This document shows, in pieces, positions 1 through 7,510 of a DNA stretch of 64,000 bases. Position 1 is the stretch's first letter. Each line of letters opens with the position of its first letter. The notes below the pieces were generated by a model, which did no database searches, was not told where the DNA came from, and worked only from the letters and a program-made list of their open reading frames with translations. The position numbers were made by a program, and so were the translations under genes. This DNA comes from Bosea sp. 29B (GTDB lineage: Bacteria; Pseudomonadota; Alphaproteobacteria; Rhizobiales; Beijerinckiaceae), in the NCBI RefSeq assembly GCF_902506165.1, contig NZ_LR733817.1, forward strand, positions 496,001 through 560,000. Reading direction: 5' to 3'.

Positions 1-1
1 T

Positions 2-94
2 GGCACCTCGAACTACTCCTTCGTCTGGGCCATGGCCGGCGACAATGTCGAGTTCACCGACATGGACGCAGCGCCGGTGGAGACGCTGCGCTGA
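2..94 (+). CDS. kduI: 5-dehydro-4-deoxy-D-glucuronate isomerase, 3' end only
   Basis: Only the last 30 codons lie in the window. The reading frame beginning at base 2 gives a tail containing SFVWAMAGDNVEFTDMD, which resembles the conserved C-terminus of KduI. KduI isomerises 5-keto-4-deoxyuronate to 3-deoxy-D-glycero-2,5-hexodiulosonate, the substrate of KduD. The stop codon overlaps the ATG of kduD (TGATG), so the two genes are probably translationally coupled. The identity rests on a short C-terminal match plus the kduD and kdgF neighbours. Confidence 0.75.
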   Translation, partial: GTSNYSFVWAMAGDNVEFTDMDAAPVETLR

Positions 95-858
95 TGGCGA
101 CGGCCTCGCCCTTCTCGCTGGACGGCCGCACGGCACTGGTCACCGGCGCCAATACCGGCATCGGCCAGGGCATCGCGCTGGCGTTGGCTCAGGCCGGCGC
201 CAGGGTCGTCGCGGCCGGGCGCTCGAGCATGGCCGAGACGGAGAAGCTGATCGCCGAGGCCAGCGGAATCTGCTTTCCGCTCCTGGCCGACCTCCAGCAG
301 GAGGGCATCGCCGCGCGCGTCGTCGAGCAGGCCCAGGCGCTGGCCGGCCCGCTCGACATCCTCGTCAACAATGCCGGCATCATCCGCCGCGCCGATGCAC
401 TCGATTTCAGCGAGAGCGACTGGGACGAGGTGATGAACCTCAACCTCAAGGCCAATTTCTTCCTGGCCCAGGCCTTCGCCAAGGCGGCGCTCACAGCCGG
501 CCGGACAGGGCGCATCGTCAACATCGCCTCGCTGCTCTCCTTCCAGGGTGGCATCCGCGTCGCCTCCTACACCGCGAGCAAGAGCGGGCTCGCCGGGCTG
601 ACCCGGCTGCTCGCCTGCGAATGGGCGGCCAAGGGCATCAACGTCAACGCGATCGCGCCCGGCTATGTCGAGAGCAACAACACGGAAGCCTTGCGCGCCG
701 ACCGTGACCGCAACGCCGCGATCCTCGCCCGGATTCCCGCTGGGCGCTGGGGCAAGCCCTCGGATATCGGCGGCGCGGCCGTGTTCCTGGCGAGCGACGC
801 CGCGGCCTATATCCACGGCGCGATCATTCCCGTCGACGGAGGCTGGCTGGCGCGATGA
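94..858 (+). CDS. kduD: 2-dehydro-3-deoxy-D-gluconate 5-dehydrogenase (SDR family)
   Basis: A classical short-chain dehydrogenase of 254 residues, the usual length. It has the nucleotide-binding TGANTGIG at residues 17-24, NNAG at 92-95 and the catalytic Tyr159-x3-Lys163 pair. KduD reduces 3-deoxy-D-glycero-2,5-hexodiulosonate to 2-keto-3-deoxygluconate in the cytoplasm, a late step of pectin and unsaturated-uronate degradation. The SDR fold is certain. The KduD assignment comes from overall resemblance and from sitting between the kduI end and kdgF. The start overlaps the kduI stop codon. Confidence 0.85.
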   Translation: MATASPFSLDGRTALVTGANTGIGQGIALALAQAGARVVAAGRSSMAETEKLIAEASGICFPLLADLQQEGIAARVVEQAQALAGPLDILVNNAGIIRRADALDFSESDWDEVMNLNLKANFFLAQAFAKAALTAGRTGRIVNIASLLSFQGGIRVASYTASKSGLAGLTRLLACEWAAKGINVNAIAPGYVESNNTEALRADRDRNAAILARIPAGRWGKPSDIGGAAVFLASDAAAYIHGAIIPVDGGWLAR

Positions 859-907
859 GCATGTTTCTGGGCAATCCAGCGATCGCAGGAAGCGGCAACC
901 TGTCCTC

Positions 908-1034
908 TTCCCCCCGCTTGCGGTGGGGAAGGGTTAGGGATGGGGGGCCGGAAAGCCGAAGCGCCATCCGTCATCGTCGCGCCGAGCGGCACTGCCCCCC
1001 ACCCCAGCCCTCCCCACCGCAAGCGGGGGGAAGG
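908..1034. repeat. Family C palindromic intergenic repeat, copy 1
   Basis: The gap between kduD and kdgF is almost filled by an imperfect inverted repeat. Its left arm begins CCCCCCGCTTGCGGTGGGG and its right arm ends CCCCACCGCAAGCGGGGGG. A near-identical element in the opposite orientation lies at 9835-9964. The purine-rich end of the right arm supplies the AAGGAG that precedes kdgF. The element could form a large RNA hairpin inside the operon. Confidence 0.8.
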
Positions 1035-1042
1035 AGAAGGTC

Positions 1043-1393
1043 GTGCCAACCATGACCGACCGTCTCAATTCCTTCTTCCAGCATGACGCCGAGATCGCCT
1101 GGGAGCCGACCGAGCCCGGCGTGAAACGCAAGATCATGGCCTATGGGCCGGACCTGATGGTGGTGCGCGTCGCCTTCGAACAGGGCGCGATCGGCAAGGC
1201 GCACCAGCATCCGCACCGCCAGGCTTCTTACGTCGAGAGTGGCGTCTTCGACGTCACCATCGACGGCAAGACCAGCCGGCTTGTCGCCGGCGATACCTTC
1301 TTCGTGCCCGAGAACCTCGTCCATGGCGTCGTCAACATCGAGGCCGGGCAGTTGATCGATTCCTTCACGCCGATGCGGACGGAATTTTTGTGA
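1043..1393 (+). CDS. kdgF: KdgF-like cupin, unsaturated-uronate linearising enzyme
   Basis: A single-domain cupin of 116 residues. KdgF converts 4,5-unsaturated galacturonate released from pectin or alginate into the linear 5-keto-4-deoxyuronate used by KduI. Metal-site residues are visible as His54, His56, Gln60 and His94 (AHQHPHRQ and LVHG). The GTG at 1043 lies 6 bases after AAGGAG (1031-1036). An ATG at 1052 is the alternative and would remove three residues. The family call rests on small size, cupin motifs and the kduI/kduD context; other small cupins look similar. Confidence 0.75.
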   Translation: MPTMTDRLNSFFQHDAEIAWEPTEPGVKRKIMAYGPDLMVVRVAFEQGAIGKAHQHPHRQASYVESGVFDVTIDGKTSRLVAGDTFFVPENLVHGVVNIEAGQLIDSFTPMRTEFL

Positions 1394-1399
1394 GAGATC

Positions 1400-1424
1400 G
1401 CCGCGCCGGCCGTGCCGGCGCGGC
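1400..1424 (+). terminator. GC-rich hairpin between kdgF and dctP
   Basis: A perfect 10-bp stem (GCCGCGCCGG with CCGGCGCGGC) and a 5-base loop starts just after the kdgF stop codon. There is no T-run behind it, so it more likely slows or stabilises transcript ends than terminates fully. Confidence 0.45.
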
Positions 1425-1487
1425 TCCCGTCAGGGGACAAGAACGACCGGAATAAGCCGGCGACTTTATTGGGGAGAGGACAACACC

Positions 1488-2471
1488 ATGCTCAATCGAC
1501 GGAGTTTTTCCGCGCTCGCCGGCGTCGCTTTCGCCGCGCTGCTTTCGACTTCGGCACAGGCGCAGAACGTCACCCTGCGCTCGACCGACATCCACCCGAC
1601 CGACTATCCGACGGTCGAGGCCGTCCGCCATATGAGCAAGCTGCTCGATGAGCGCACCCAGGGGCGGATCAAGATCAACGTCTTCCACTCGGCCCAGCTC
1701 GGCCAGGAGAAGGACACGATCGACCAGACGCGCTTCGGCGTCATCGACATCAACCGCATCAACATGGCGCCGTTCAACAACCTGATCCCGGCGACCAACG
1801 TGCCGTCCTTGCCCTTCATCTTCCGCTCGGTCGAGCACATGCGGAAGGTCATGGACGGCAAGATCGGCGACGACCTGCTCAAGGAGTTCGAGAAGCACGA
1901 CCTGATCGGCCTCGCCTTCTACGATTCCGGCTCGCGCTCGTTCTATAATTCCAAGCGCGCCATCAACAGTCCGGCCGACATGAAGGGCATGAAGATCCGC
2001 GTGCAGCAGTCCGACATGTTCGTCGCGCTGGTCTCGGCGCTCGGCGCCAACGCCACGCCGATGCCGTTCGGCGAGGTCTATTCAGCCCTGCAGACCGGCG
2101 TCATCGACGGCGCCGAGAACAACTGGCCGTCCTATGAATCGACCCGGCATTTCGAGGTCTCGAAGTTCTATTCGGTGACCGAGCACTCGCTCTCGCCGGA
2201 GGTGCTGGTGATGTCGAAGAGGAGCTTCGACAAGTTCAACGCCGCCGACCAGGCGCTGATCAAGGCTGCCGCCAAGGAATCGGTCGCCAAGATGCGCGAG
2301 CTCTGGGACGCCCGCGAGAAGGCCTCGGAAGCCAAGGTCAAAGCCGGCGGCGCCCAGGTCAACATGGTCGAGAAGCAGCCCTTCATCGACGCGATGAAGC
2401 CGGTCTACGACAAGTTCGTCACCGACGCGAAGCTCAAGGACATGGTCGCCGCCATCCAGGCGGTGAAGTGA
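1488..2471 (+). CDS. dctP: TRAP transporter solute-binding protein, DctP family
   Basis: A 327-residue periplasmic binding protein of a tripartite ATP-independent transporter. Residues 1-25 are a signal peptide (NRRSF then a hydrophobic run, cleavage near AQA-QN). The mature part has DctP-family features: a GQEKDTIDQ segment, SRSFYNSKR, and the MKIRVQQSDM strand with the carboxylate-binding arginine. It is followed by the DctQ and DctM membrane subunits and flanked by uronate genes, so an unsaturated uronate or galacturonide is the likely cargo (inference). The ribosome site is GGGGAGAGGA about 10 bases before the ATG. Confidence 0.9.
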   Translation: MLNRRSFSALAGVAFAALLSTSAQAQNVTLRSTDIHPTDYPTVEAVRHMSKLLDERTQGRIKINVFHSAQLGQEKDTIDQTRFGVIDINRINMAPFNNLIPATNVPSLPFIFRSVEHMRKVMDGKIGDDLLKEFEKHDLIGLAFYDSGSRSFYNSKRAINSPADMKGMKIRVQQSDMFVALVSALGANATPMPFGEVYSALQTGVIDGAENNWPSYESTRHFEVSKFYSVTEHSLSPEVLVMSKRSFDKFNAADQALIKAAAKESVAKMRELWDAREKASEAKVKAGGAQVNMVEKQPFIDAMKPVYDKFVTDAKLKDMVAAIQAVK

Positions 2472-2480
2472 GTCGAACTG

Positions 2481-2504
2481 CGGGGCGGCTTTAGGGCCGC
2501 CCCG
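2481..2504 (+). terminator. Hairpin after dctP
   Basis: A perfect 9-bp stem, CGGGGCGGC with GCCGCCCCG and a 6-base loop, lies 10 bases after the dctP stop. There is no strong U-tract. Together with the repeat that follows it may stop part of the transcription into dctQM or protect the dctP message. Confidence 0.5.
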
Positions 2505-2520
2505 TCCCACTCTCTCGAAG

Positions 2521-2623
2521 CCCTCATCCTGAGGAGCGATCGCAGATCGCGTCTCGCAGGATGCTCCAGAGACCACTGGAACCATCCTTCGAGACGCTGC
2601 TGCGCGGCTCCTCAGGATGAGGG
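2521..2623. repeat. Family B palindromic intergenic repeat, copy 1
   Basis: An inverted repeat starting CCCTCATCCTGAGGAGC and ending GCTCCTCAGGATGAGGG, separated by an inner part with ATCCTTCGAGACGC. The same element occurs at 10801-10920 and a half copy at 40212-40226. It lies between the binding-protein gene dctP and the membrane-subunit gene dctQ. Confidence 0.85.
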
Positions 2624-2662
2624 CTGAGCATAAGCAACCGACATCCATTCTCGGACATCCTC

Positions 2663-3196
2663 ATGCACGCCTTCACCGCGCTTCTGACGCGCCTCGGCGC
2701 CAAGCTCAGCCTCTTCGCCCTGTTCACCGCCGGCGCCGGCCTCGTTCTGATGACGATCATGGTCGCTTGGGGCGTGTTCGGCCGCTATGTCCTCAACGAC
2801 ACGCCGATCTGGGTCGAGGCCGGCTCGCTCTTCCTGATGTCCTGGTTCATCCTGCTCGGCGCTGCCGTCGGCGTGCGCGAGAGCGACCATCTCGGCTTCG
2901 AGGTCGGGCTTGCGATGTCGCCGCCGCCCCTGCGCGCCGCGCTCGTTCTCATTGGCGAAGGGCTGGTCTGCCTCTTCGGCCTGGCGATGCTCGGCTATGG
3001 CAGCCAGCTCGCCGCCGGGACCTGGAGCGACCGCATGCCTATCATCGGCATCTCGCGCGGCTGGGACTATGTCCCGATCGCTGCCGGTGGCGCGCTGATC
3101 GCCCTGTTCGCGCTCGAGAAGATGCTGCTCTTTGTCACCGGCGAGACGCAGGCCCCGCTCGGCTTCGGCCATTTCGGCTCTGAGCAGGAGGTCTGA
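2663..3196 (+). CDS. dctQ: TRAP transporter small permease, DctQ family
   Basis: A 177-residue membrane protein with four predicted membrane spans, as usual for the small TRAP subunit. The family pattern is clear in GRYVLNDTPIWVEAGSLFL followed by WFILLGAAVGVRESDHLG. It pairs with DctM to form the sodium-driven import channel served by DctP. The dctM ATG follows 3 bases after its stop. Confidence 0.88.
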   Translation: MHAFTALLTRLGAKLSLFALFTAGAGLVLMTIMVAWGVFGRYVLNDTPIWVEAGSLFLMSWFILLGAAVGVRESDHLGFEVGLAMSPPPLRAALVLIGEGLVCLFGLAMLGYGSQLAAGTWSDRMPIIGISRGWDYVPIAAGGALIALFALEKMLLFVTGETQAPLGFGHFGSEQEV

Positions 3197-3199
3197 GAC

Positions 3200-4480
3200 A
3201 TGGAACTCTGGGTTCTCTTCGGCGTCTTTTCGCTGCTCCTGCTGATCGGCGTTCCCGTCGCCTTCTGCCTCGGCATCGCCTCGGTCGCGACCGTCGCCTA
3301 TATGGGCCTGCCGCCGGTCGTCGTCTTCCAGCAGATGAATTCCGGCATGAACGCCTTCGCCATGATGGCGATCCCGTTCTTCATCTATGCCGGCGACCTC
3401 ATGATCCGCGGCGGCATCGCCGAGCGGCTGATCCAGATGGCGTCAAGCCTGGTCGGCCATCTGCGCGGCGGTCTCGGCCAGGTCAATGTCGTGACCTGCA
3501 CGCTGTTCGGTGGCATTTCCGGCTCGGCCGTGGCCGATGCCTCCGCCGTCGGCGGCCTGATGATCCCGCAGATGAAGAAGCGTGGCTACGACGCCGACTA
3601 CGCCGTCAACGTCACGGCGAATGCGGCGATCATCGCGCTGCTGATCCCACCCTCGCACAACATGATCATCTATTCGCTCTCGGCGGGCGGCAATATTTCG
3701 ATCGCCGACTTGTTCACCGCCGGCGTCGTTCCCGGCCTGCTGCTCTGCGGCTCGCTGATGTTCGCCGCCTGGGCGGTGGCCGTGAAGCGCGGCTATCCGC
3801 GCGAGGCCTTTCCGGGCTTTGCCGCCGTCGGCCGCTATGTCGTCGTCGCCACACCCGGCATCCTGCTGATCGGCATCATCTTCGGCGGCGTCCGCTCCGG
3901 CGTTTTCACCGCGACGGAATCCTCCTGCGTCGCGGTGGTCTATGCCATCCTCGTCACCATCCTGGTCTATCGCCAACTCACCTGGAGGGCTTTCGTCGAG
4001 GCGACGCTCGGTGCGGTGCGCACCACCGCCATGGTGCTGCTGGTGATCGGCACGGCCGGCTCGTTCGGCTGGCTGATGGCCTTCCTCGAGGTGCCGCAGG
4101 CGACGATCGCAGCGATGAAGGCGGTCTCCGACAACCCGCTCGTCATCCTGCTGATGATCAACATCATCCTGCTGGTCCTCGGCACCTTCATGGACATGGC
4201 GCCGATGATCATCATCTGCACTCCGATCTTCCTGCCGGTGGTGAAAGCCTTCAGCGTCGACCCCGTGCATTTCGGCGTGATCCTGATCCTCAACGCCGGC
4301 ATCGGCCTCAACACCCCGCCGGTCGGTTCGGTGCAGTTCGTCGCCTGCGCCATCGGGCGCATCTCGATCGGCGAATCCATGCGCACGATCTGGCCGTTCT
4401 ACGGCGCCTCTGTTGCCGTGCTCTTGCTCGTGACCTATGTCCCCGGCATCTCTCTCTGGCTGCCGAGGCTGTTCCATTGA
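3200..4480 (+). CDS. dctM: TRAP transporter large permease, DctM family
   Basis: A 426-residue polytopic protein with the repeated hydrophobic hairpins of DctM. The signatures FGGISGSAVADASAVGG and IPPSHNMIIYS near the middle and GLNTPPVGS in the C-terminal half are diagnostic. It is the transport channel of the TRAP system encoded with dctP and dctQ. Its TGA overlaps the TTG start of the next gene (TTGA), which suggests translational coupling. Confidence 0.92.
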   Translation: MELWVLFGVFSLLLLIGVPVAFCLGIASVATVAYMGLPPVVVFQQMNSGMNAFAMMAIPFFIYAGDLMIRGGIAERLIQMASSLVGHLRGGLGQVNVVTCTLFGGISGSAVADASAVGGLMIPQMKKRGYDADYAVNVTANAAIIALLIPPSHNMIIYSLSAGGNISIADLFTAGVVPGLLLCGSLMFAAWAVAVKRGYPREAFPGFAAVGRYVVVATPGILLIGIIFGGVRSGVFTATESSCVAVVYAILVTILVYRQLTWRAFVEATLGAVRTTAMVLLVIGTAGSFGWLMAFLEVPQATIAAMKAVSDNPLVILLMINIILLVLGTFMDMAPMIIICTPIFLPVVKAFSVDPVHFGVILILNAGIGLNTPPVGSVQFVACAIGRISIGESMRTIWPFYGASVAVLLLVTYVPGISLWLPRLFH

Positions 4481-5946
4481 CCCGTCTGTCCTCCGCCACC
4501 CTTGCTTCGCCCCCGGCCGCCGTCAGGCGGCCGGGCTATGACCGCAGCAAGCTCCGGCCCGGCATCGTCCATCTCGGCCTCGGCGCCTTCACCCGCGCCC
4601 ATCTATGCGAGTTCACCGACGATGCGCTGGAAAAGGAATTCGGCGCCTGGGGCATCGTCGGCGCCAGCCTGCAGCGGCCCGACCAGCGCGACCGGCTGAA
4701 ACCGCAGGACGGGCTCTACACCTTCCTGAAGCGCGCTCCCGCCGGCCCGGAGCTGCGCGTGATCGGCTCGGTGCTCGATGTCCTCGTCGCGCCCGAGAGC
4801 CCGCAGGCGCTGGTGGCGAGGCTCGCTGCGCCCGAGACGAAGATCGTCTCGCTCACGGTCACCGAGAAGGGCTATTGCCACGATCCGGCGACCGGCAGGC
4901 TCAAGGCGGATCACCCCGACATCGTCCACGACCTCGCCAATCCGGCTGCGCCGCGCTCGGCCGTCGGCCTGATCGTCGCTGGTCTCGCCGCCCGCAAGGC
5001 TGCGGGCCTCGGCCCGTTCACTGCGCTCTGCTGCGACAACCTCCCGTCGAACGGCCATGTCCTGGCCGGCCTCGTCCGCGATTTCGCCGCGCTGCGCGAT
5101 GACAAGCTCGCCGCCTGGATCGAAGTCAACGGCGCCTTCCCCTCGACCATGGTCGACCGCATCGTGCCTGCAACCACCGAAGCGGATATCGCCGAGGTCG
5201 CAGGGCTCCTCGGCCTCGACGACGCAGCCCCGGTGATCGGCGAGCCCTTCCGGCAATGGGCGGTCGAGGACGTCTTCGCCGCCGGCCGGCCGCGCTGGGA
5301 CGCGGTCGGCGCGCAGATGGTCTCGGAGGTCGCGCCCTTCGAGTTCATGAAGCTGCGCATGCTCAACGGTGCGCATTCGAGCCTGGCCTATCTCGGCTAT
5401 CTCGCCGGTCATGAGACGGTCGCCGACGCCAGCCGTGATCCGGTCTTCGCGCGCTTCCTGCAAGGCCTCTGGTCCGAGATCATCCCGGCCGTGCCGGCCC
5501 CGCAGGGCGTCGACCTCAGGACCTATGCCGGCGACCTGCTCGCCCGTTTCCAGAATCCGGCGATCAGGCACCGCACCTGGCAGATCGCCATGGACGGCTC
5601 GCAGAAACTGCCGCAGCGCCTGCTCGGCACCATCCGCGAGCGCCTGAAGGCTGGCGCACCGATCGACCATCTCGCGCTCGGCGTCGCCGCCTGGATGTCC
5701 TACGTCACCGGCACCGACGAGACGGGCGCCGCGATCGACGTGCGCGATCCGCTCGCCGCCGAATTCGCGACCCGCGCCAAGACAGCCGGCCGCAATGCGG
5801 CGGCGCTGAGCGAAGCGCTTTTCGGCATCGGCGCGATCTTCGGCGACGACCTGCCGCGCGAGCAACGCTTCACGCAGGCCGTGGCCGGGCATCTCGGCAG
5901 CCTGTTCCAGAAGGGCGCGAAGGCGACGGCTGCGGCGCTGGGGTGA
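4477..5946 (+). CDS. uxuB: Mannitol dehydrogenase family protein, probable fructuronate reductase
   Basis: A 489-residue member of the long-chain mannitol dehydrogenase family. The N-terminal NAD-binding stretch GIVHLGLGAFTRAH is diagnostic, and the C-terminal helical domain carries KLRMLNGAHSSLAYLG. Family members reduce D-fructuronate to D-mannonate (UxuB), or act on tagaturonate or mannitol. The pectin-catabolic operon favours a uronate substrate. The start is a TTG at 4477 overlapping the dctM stop; no ATG is close by in frame, and a weak GAGG lies upstream. Confidence 0.8.
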   Translation: MTRLSSATLASPPAAVRRPGYDRSKLRPGIVHLGLGAFTRAHLCEFTDDALEKEFGAWGIVGASLQRPDQRDRLKPQDGLYTFLKRAPAGPELRVIGSVLDVLVAPESPQALVARLAAPETKIVSLTVTEKGYCHDPATGRLKADHPDIVHDLANPAAPRSAVGLIVAGLAARKAAGLGPFTALCCDNLPSNGHVLAGLVRDFAALRDDKLAAWIEVNGAFPSTMVDRIVPATTEADIAEVAGLLGLDDAAPVIGEPFRQWAVEDVFAAGRPRWDAVGAQMVSEVAPFEFMKLRMLNGAHSSLAYLGYLAGHETVADASRDPVFARFLQGLWSEIIPAVPAPQGVDLRTYAGDLLARFQNPAIRHRTWQIAMDGSQKLPQRLLGTIRERLKAGAPIDHLALGVAAWMSYVTGTDETGAAIDVRDPLAAEFATRAKTAGRNAAALSEALFGIGAIFGDDLPREQRFTQAVAGHLGSLFQKGAKATAAALG

Positions 5947-5954
5947 AAGACGCG

Positions 5955-6064
5955 CGTCATGCTCGAGCTTGACCCGAGCATCTCAGGCCTAAAGAGGCTC
6001 TGATCAGTGCCTTCTCGTCATGAGATTCTCGGGTCTGCGCTTCGCTCCGCCCGAGAATGACGCG
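5955..6064. repeat. Family A double-hairpin repeat, copy 1
   Basis: Most of the gap between uxuB and the next gene is a repeat made of two stem-loops. One is built on CGTCATGCTCGAG...CCCGAGCATC and the other on ATTCTCGGG...CCCGAGAATGACG. It runs in reverse orientation to the copies at 36023-36135 and 51548-51644. The second hairpin may end the uronate operon transcript. Confidence 0.8.
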
Positions 6065-6111
6065 TTCGCTCCCCCTTGATCCCGGCCCCACCCTGACGCC
6101 AGATACAGGCG

Positions 6112-6972
6112 ATGTTCGCCCGCTTCGCCGACGCCCTGGCCACGAGCGCCCTCGCCGCCCTGCTGCTCCTGCCCTACGCAGGCGCAAAGGCCCAGGCGCA
6201 GCCGGCCTCGACCTATGTCGTGCCGAATTATTGGGATCCGAACGTGCGCGTCGAGCGGCCCGATCTCGGCCCGCCGCGGGTGATCCGCTTCCTGACCGAC
6301 GATGATTTCCCGCCGATGCATTTCGCCACGCCCGAAGGCGGCATCACCGGCTTTTCGGTCGAGCTCGCGCGTGCGGTCTGCGAGAAGCTCGCTTTGAGCT
6401 GCACCATCCAGGCGCGCCGCTTCGACACCTTGCTGGATTCCCTCGCCGAGGGACGCGGCGACGTGCTCGCCGCCGCCATCCCGGTCACGAGCGAACTGCG
6501 CATCCGCTTCGCCGCCAGCCAGATCTACCACCGCTCGCCCGCAAGGCTGCTGACGACGCGGGGCAATGCCCGTGCGGACCTCGAACTGGGGAGCTTGCGC
6601 GGCACCCGCGTCGCCGTGGCAGCAGGCACCGCGCATGAGGCCTTCCTCGAGCGCCTCGCCCCGTTCATCCAGCGCCGCACAGCGCCCGACCTGCAGGCGG
6701 CCCTTGCTCTGCTACGCAGCGGCGACGCCGAATATGTCTTCGGAGACGGGGTCTCACTGGCGCTGAGCATTGCCGGCCGTGGCGGCAGCGAATTCGCCTT
6801 CGCCGGCGGCCCCTATCTCGAAGCGCGCTATTTCGGCGAGGGCGTCGGCTTCCTGCTGCGCAAGGACGATCTCGCCTTGAAGCGGGCGATCGACTACGCC
6901 CTGCAGGGCCTCTGGGACGATGGCACCTATGCCAGGCTGTTCATCCGGTTCTTCCCGGTCAGCCCGTTCTGA
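6112..6972 (+). CDS. Orphan family-3 extracellular solute-binding protein
   Basis: A 286-residue predicted periplasmic protein. Residues 1-30 form a signal peptide with a hydrophobic core and cleavage near AQAQ. The mature part is a family-3 (amino-acid type) binding fold, with DDDFPPMHF, GITGFSVELARAVCEKL and a later GEGVGFLLRKDD strand. No permease or ATPase adjoins it, so it may serve a distant transporter or act as a sensor or assembly factor. Its last 46 bases overlap the 3' end of the opposing DUF983 gene. Confidence 0.75.
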   Translation: MFARFADALATSALAALLLLPYAGAKAQAQPASTYVVPNYWDPNVRVERPDLGPPRVIRFLTDDDFPPMHFATPEGGITGFSVELARAVCEKLALSCTIQARRFDTLLDSLAEGRGDVLAAAIPVTSELRIRFAASQIYHRSPARLLTTRGNARADLELGSLRGTRVAVAAGTAHEAFLERLAPFIQRRTAPDLQAALALLRSGDAEYVFGDGVSLALSIAGRGGSEFAFAGGPYLEARYFGEGVGFLLRKDDLALKRAIDYALQGLWDDGTYARLFIRFFPVSPF

Positions 6973-7367
6973 TCACTCCTGGCGGGCTGGCTCGGCTTGG
7001 CGAGGCGCCCTTCCTCGGCCTTGTAGAAATACTGCGAGGCGACAAGCCAACCCTTGAGCGGCCGCAAGGGCGGGATGCAGGTCAGCAGCACCAGCGGCAG
7101 CGTCGTCACCAGATGCACCCAGGTCGGTGGGCTATAAGTCAGCTCCAGCCAGAGCGGGAAGGCGACCGCCGGCACGCAGACGAACATCATCACGAAGAAG
7201 GCCGGGCCATCCGCCGGATCGGCAAAGGAGTAATCGAGCCCGCAGGCCTCACAGCGCGGCTTCAGCGTCAGGAAGCCGTCGAAGAGCCGCCCCTCGCCGC
7301 AGCGCGGGCAGCGGCCACGCAGGCCGGTCTTGAGCGGAGACAGCGCCGGCCAATGCTGATGTGCCAT
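6927..7367 (-). CDS. DUF983 family membrane protein
   Basis: A 146-residue protein with an N-terminal zinc-ribbon-like segment (CPRCGEGRLF then CEACG) followed by two membrane spans, the standard layout of DUF983. Its function is unknown. The start at 7367 is chosen because AGGAGG (7373-7378 on the complement) lies 5 bases upstream; a longer frame from 7406 would run through the ATTGACTGCAT motif. The last 46 bases overlap the end of the opposing binding-protein gene. Confidence 0.85.
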   Translation of the reverse strand: MAHQHWPALSPLKTGLRGRCPRCGEGRLFDGFLTLKPRCEACGLDYSFADPADGPAFFVMMFVCVPAVAFPLWLELTYSPPTWVHLVTTLPLVLLTCIPPLRPLKGWLVASQYFYKAEEGRLAKPSQPARSDQNGLTGKNRMNSLA

Positions 7368-7395
7368 GTCGTCCTCCTGATGGTGACGCACCATG

Positions 7396-7456
7396 ATTGA
7401 CTGCATTCACCAGAGATTGACGGCTACATAACGTCGATATTGATTGCAGTCAATAT
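7396..7456. promoter_or_regulatory. Candidate MocR operator upstream of the DUF983 gene
   Basis: Two copies of an ATTGACTGCA motif face each other: ATTGACTGCAT at 7396-7406 and ATTGCAGTCAATAT at 7443-7456. The same core occurs just before the mocR-like gene (8926-8936), and a one-mismatch form lies before the ABC operon (12069-12081). That distribution fits a binding site for the MocR protein encoded next door. This is inference from motif repetition. Confidence 0.5.
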
Positions 7457-7510
7457 TCACAGACACGCAACACTGTCGCAGGCCATGCATTCGGCACAGG
7501 CCAAATCCGA

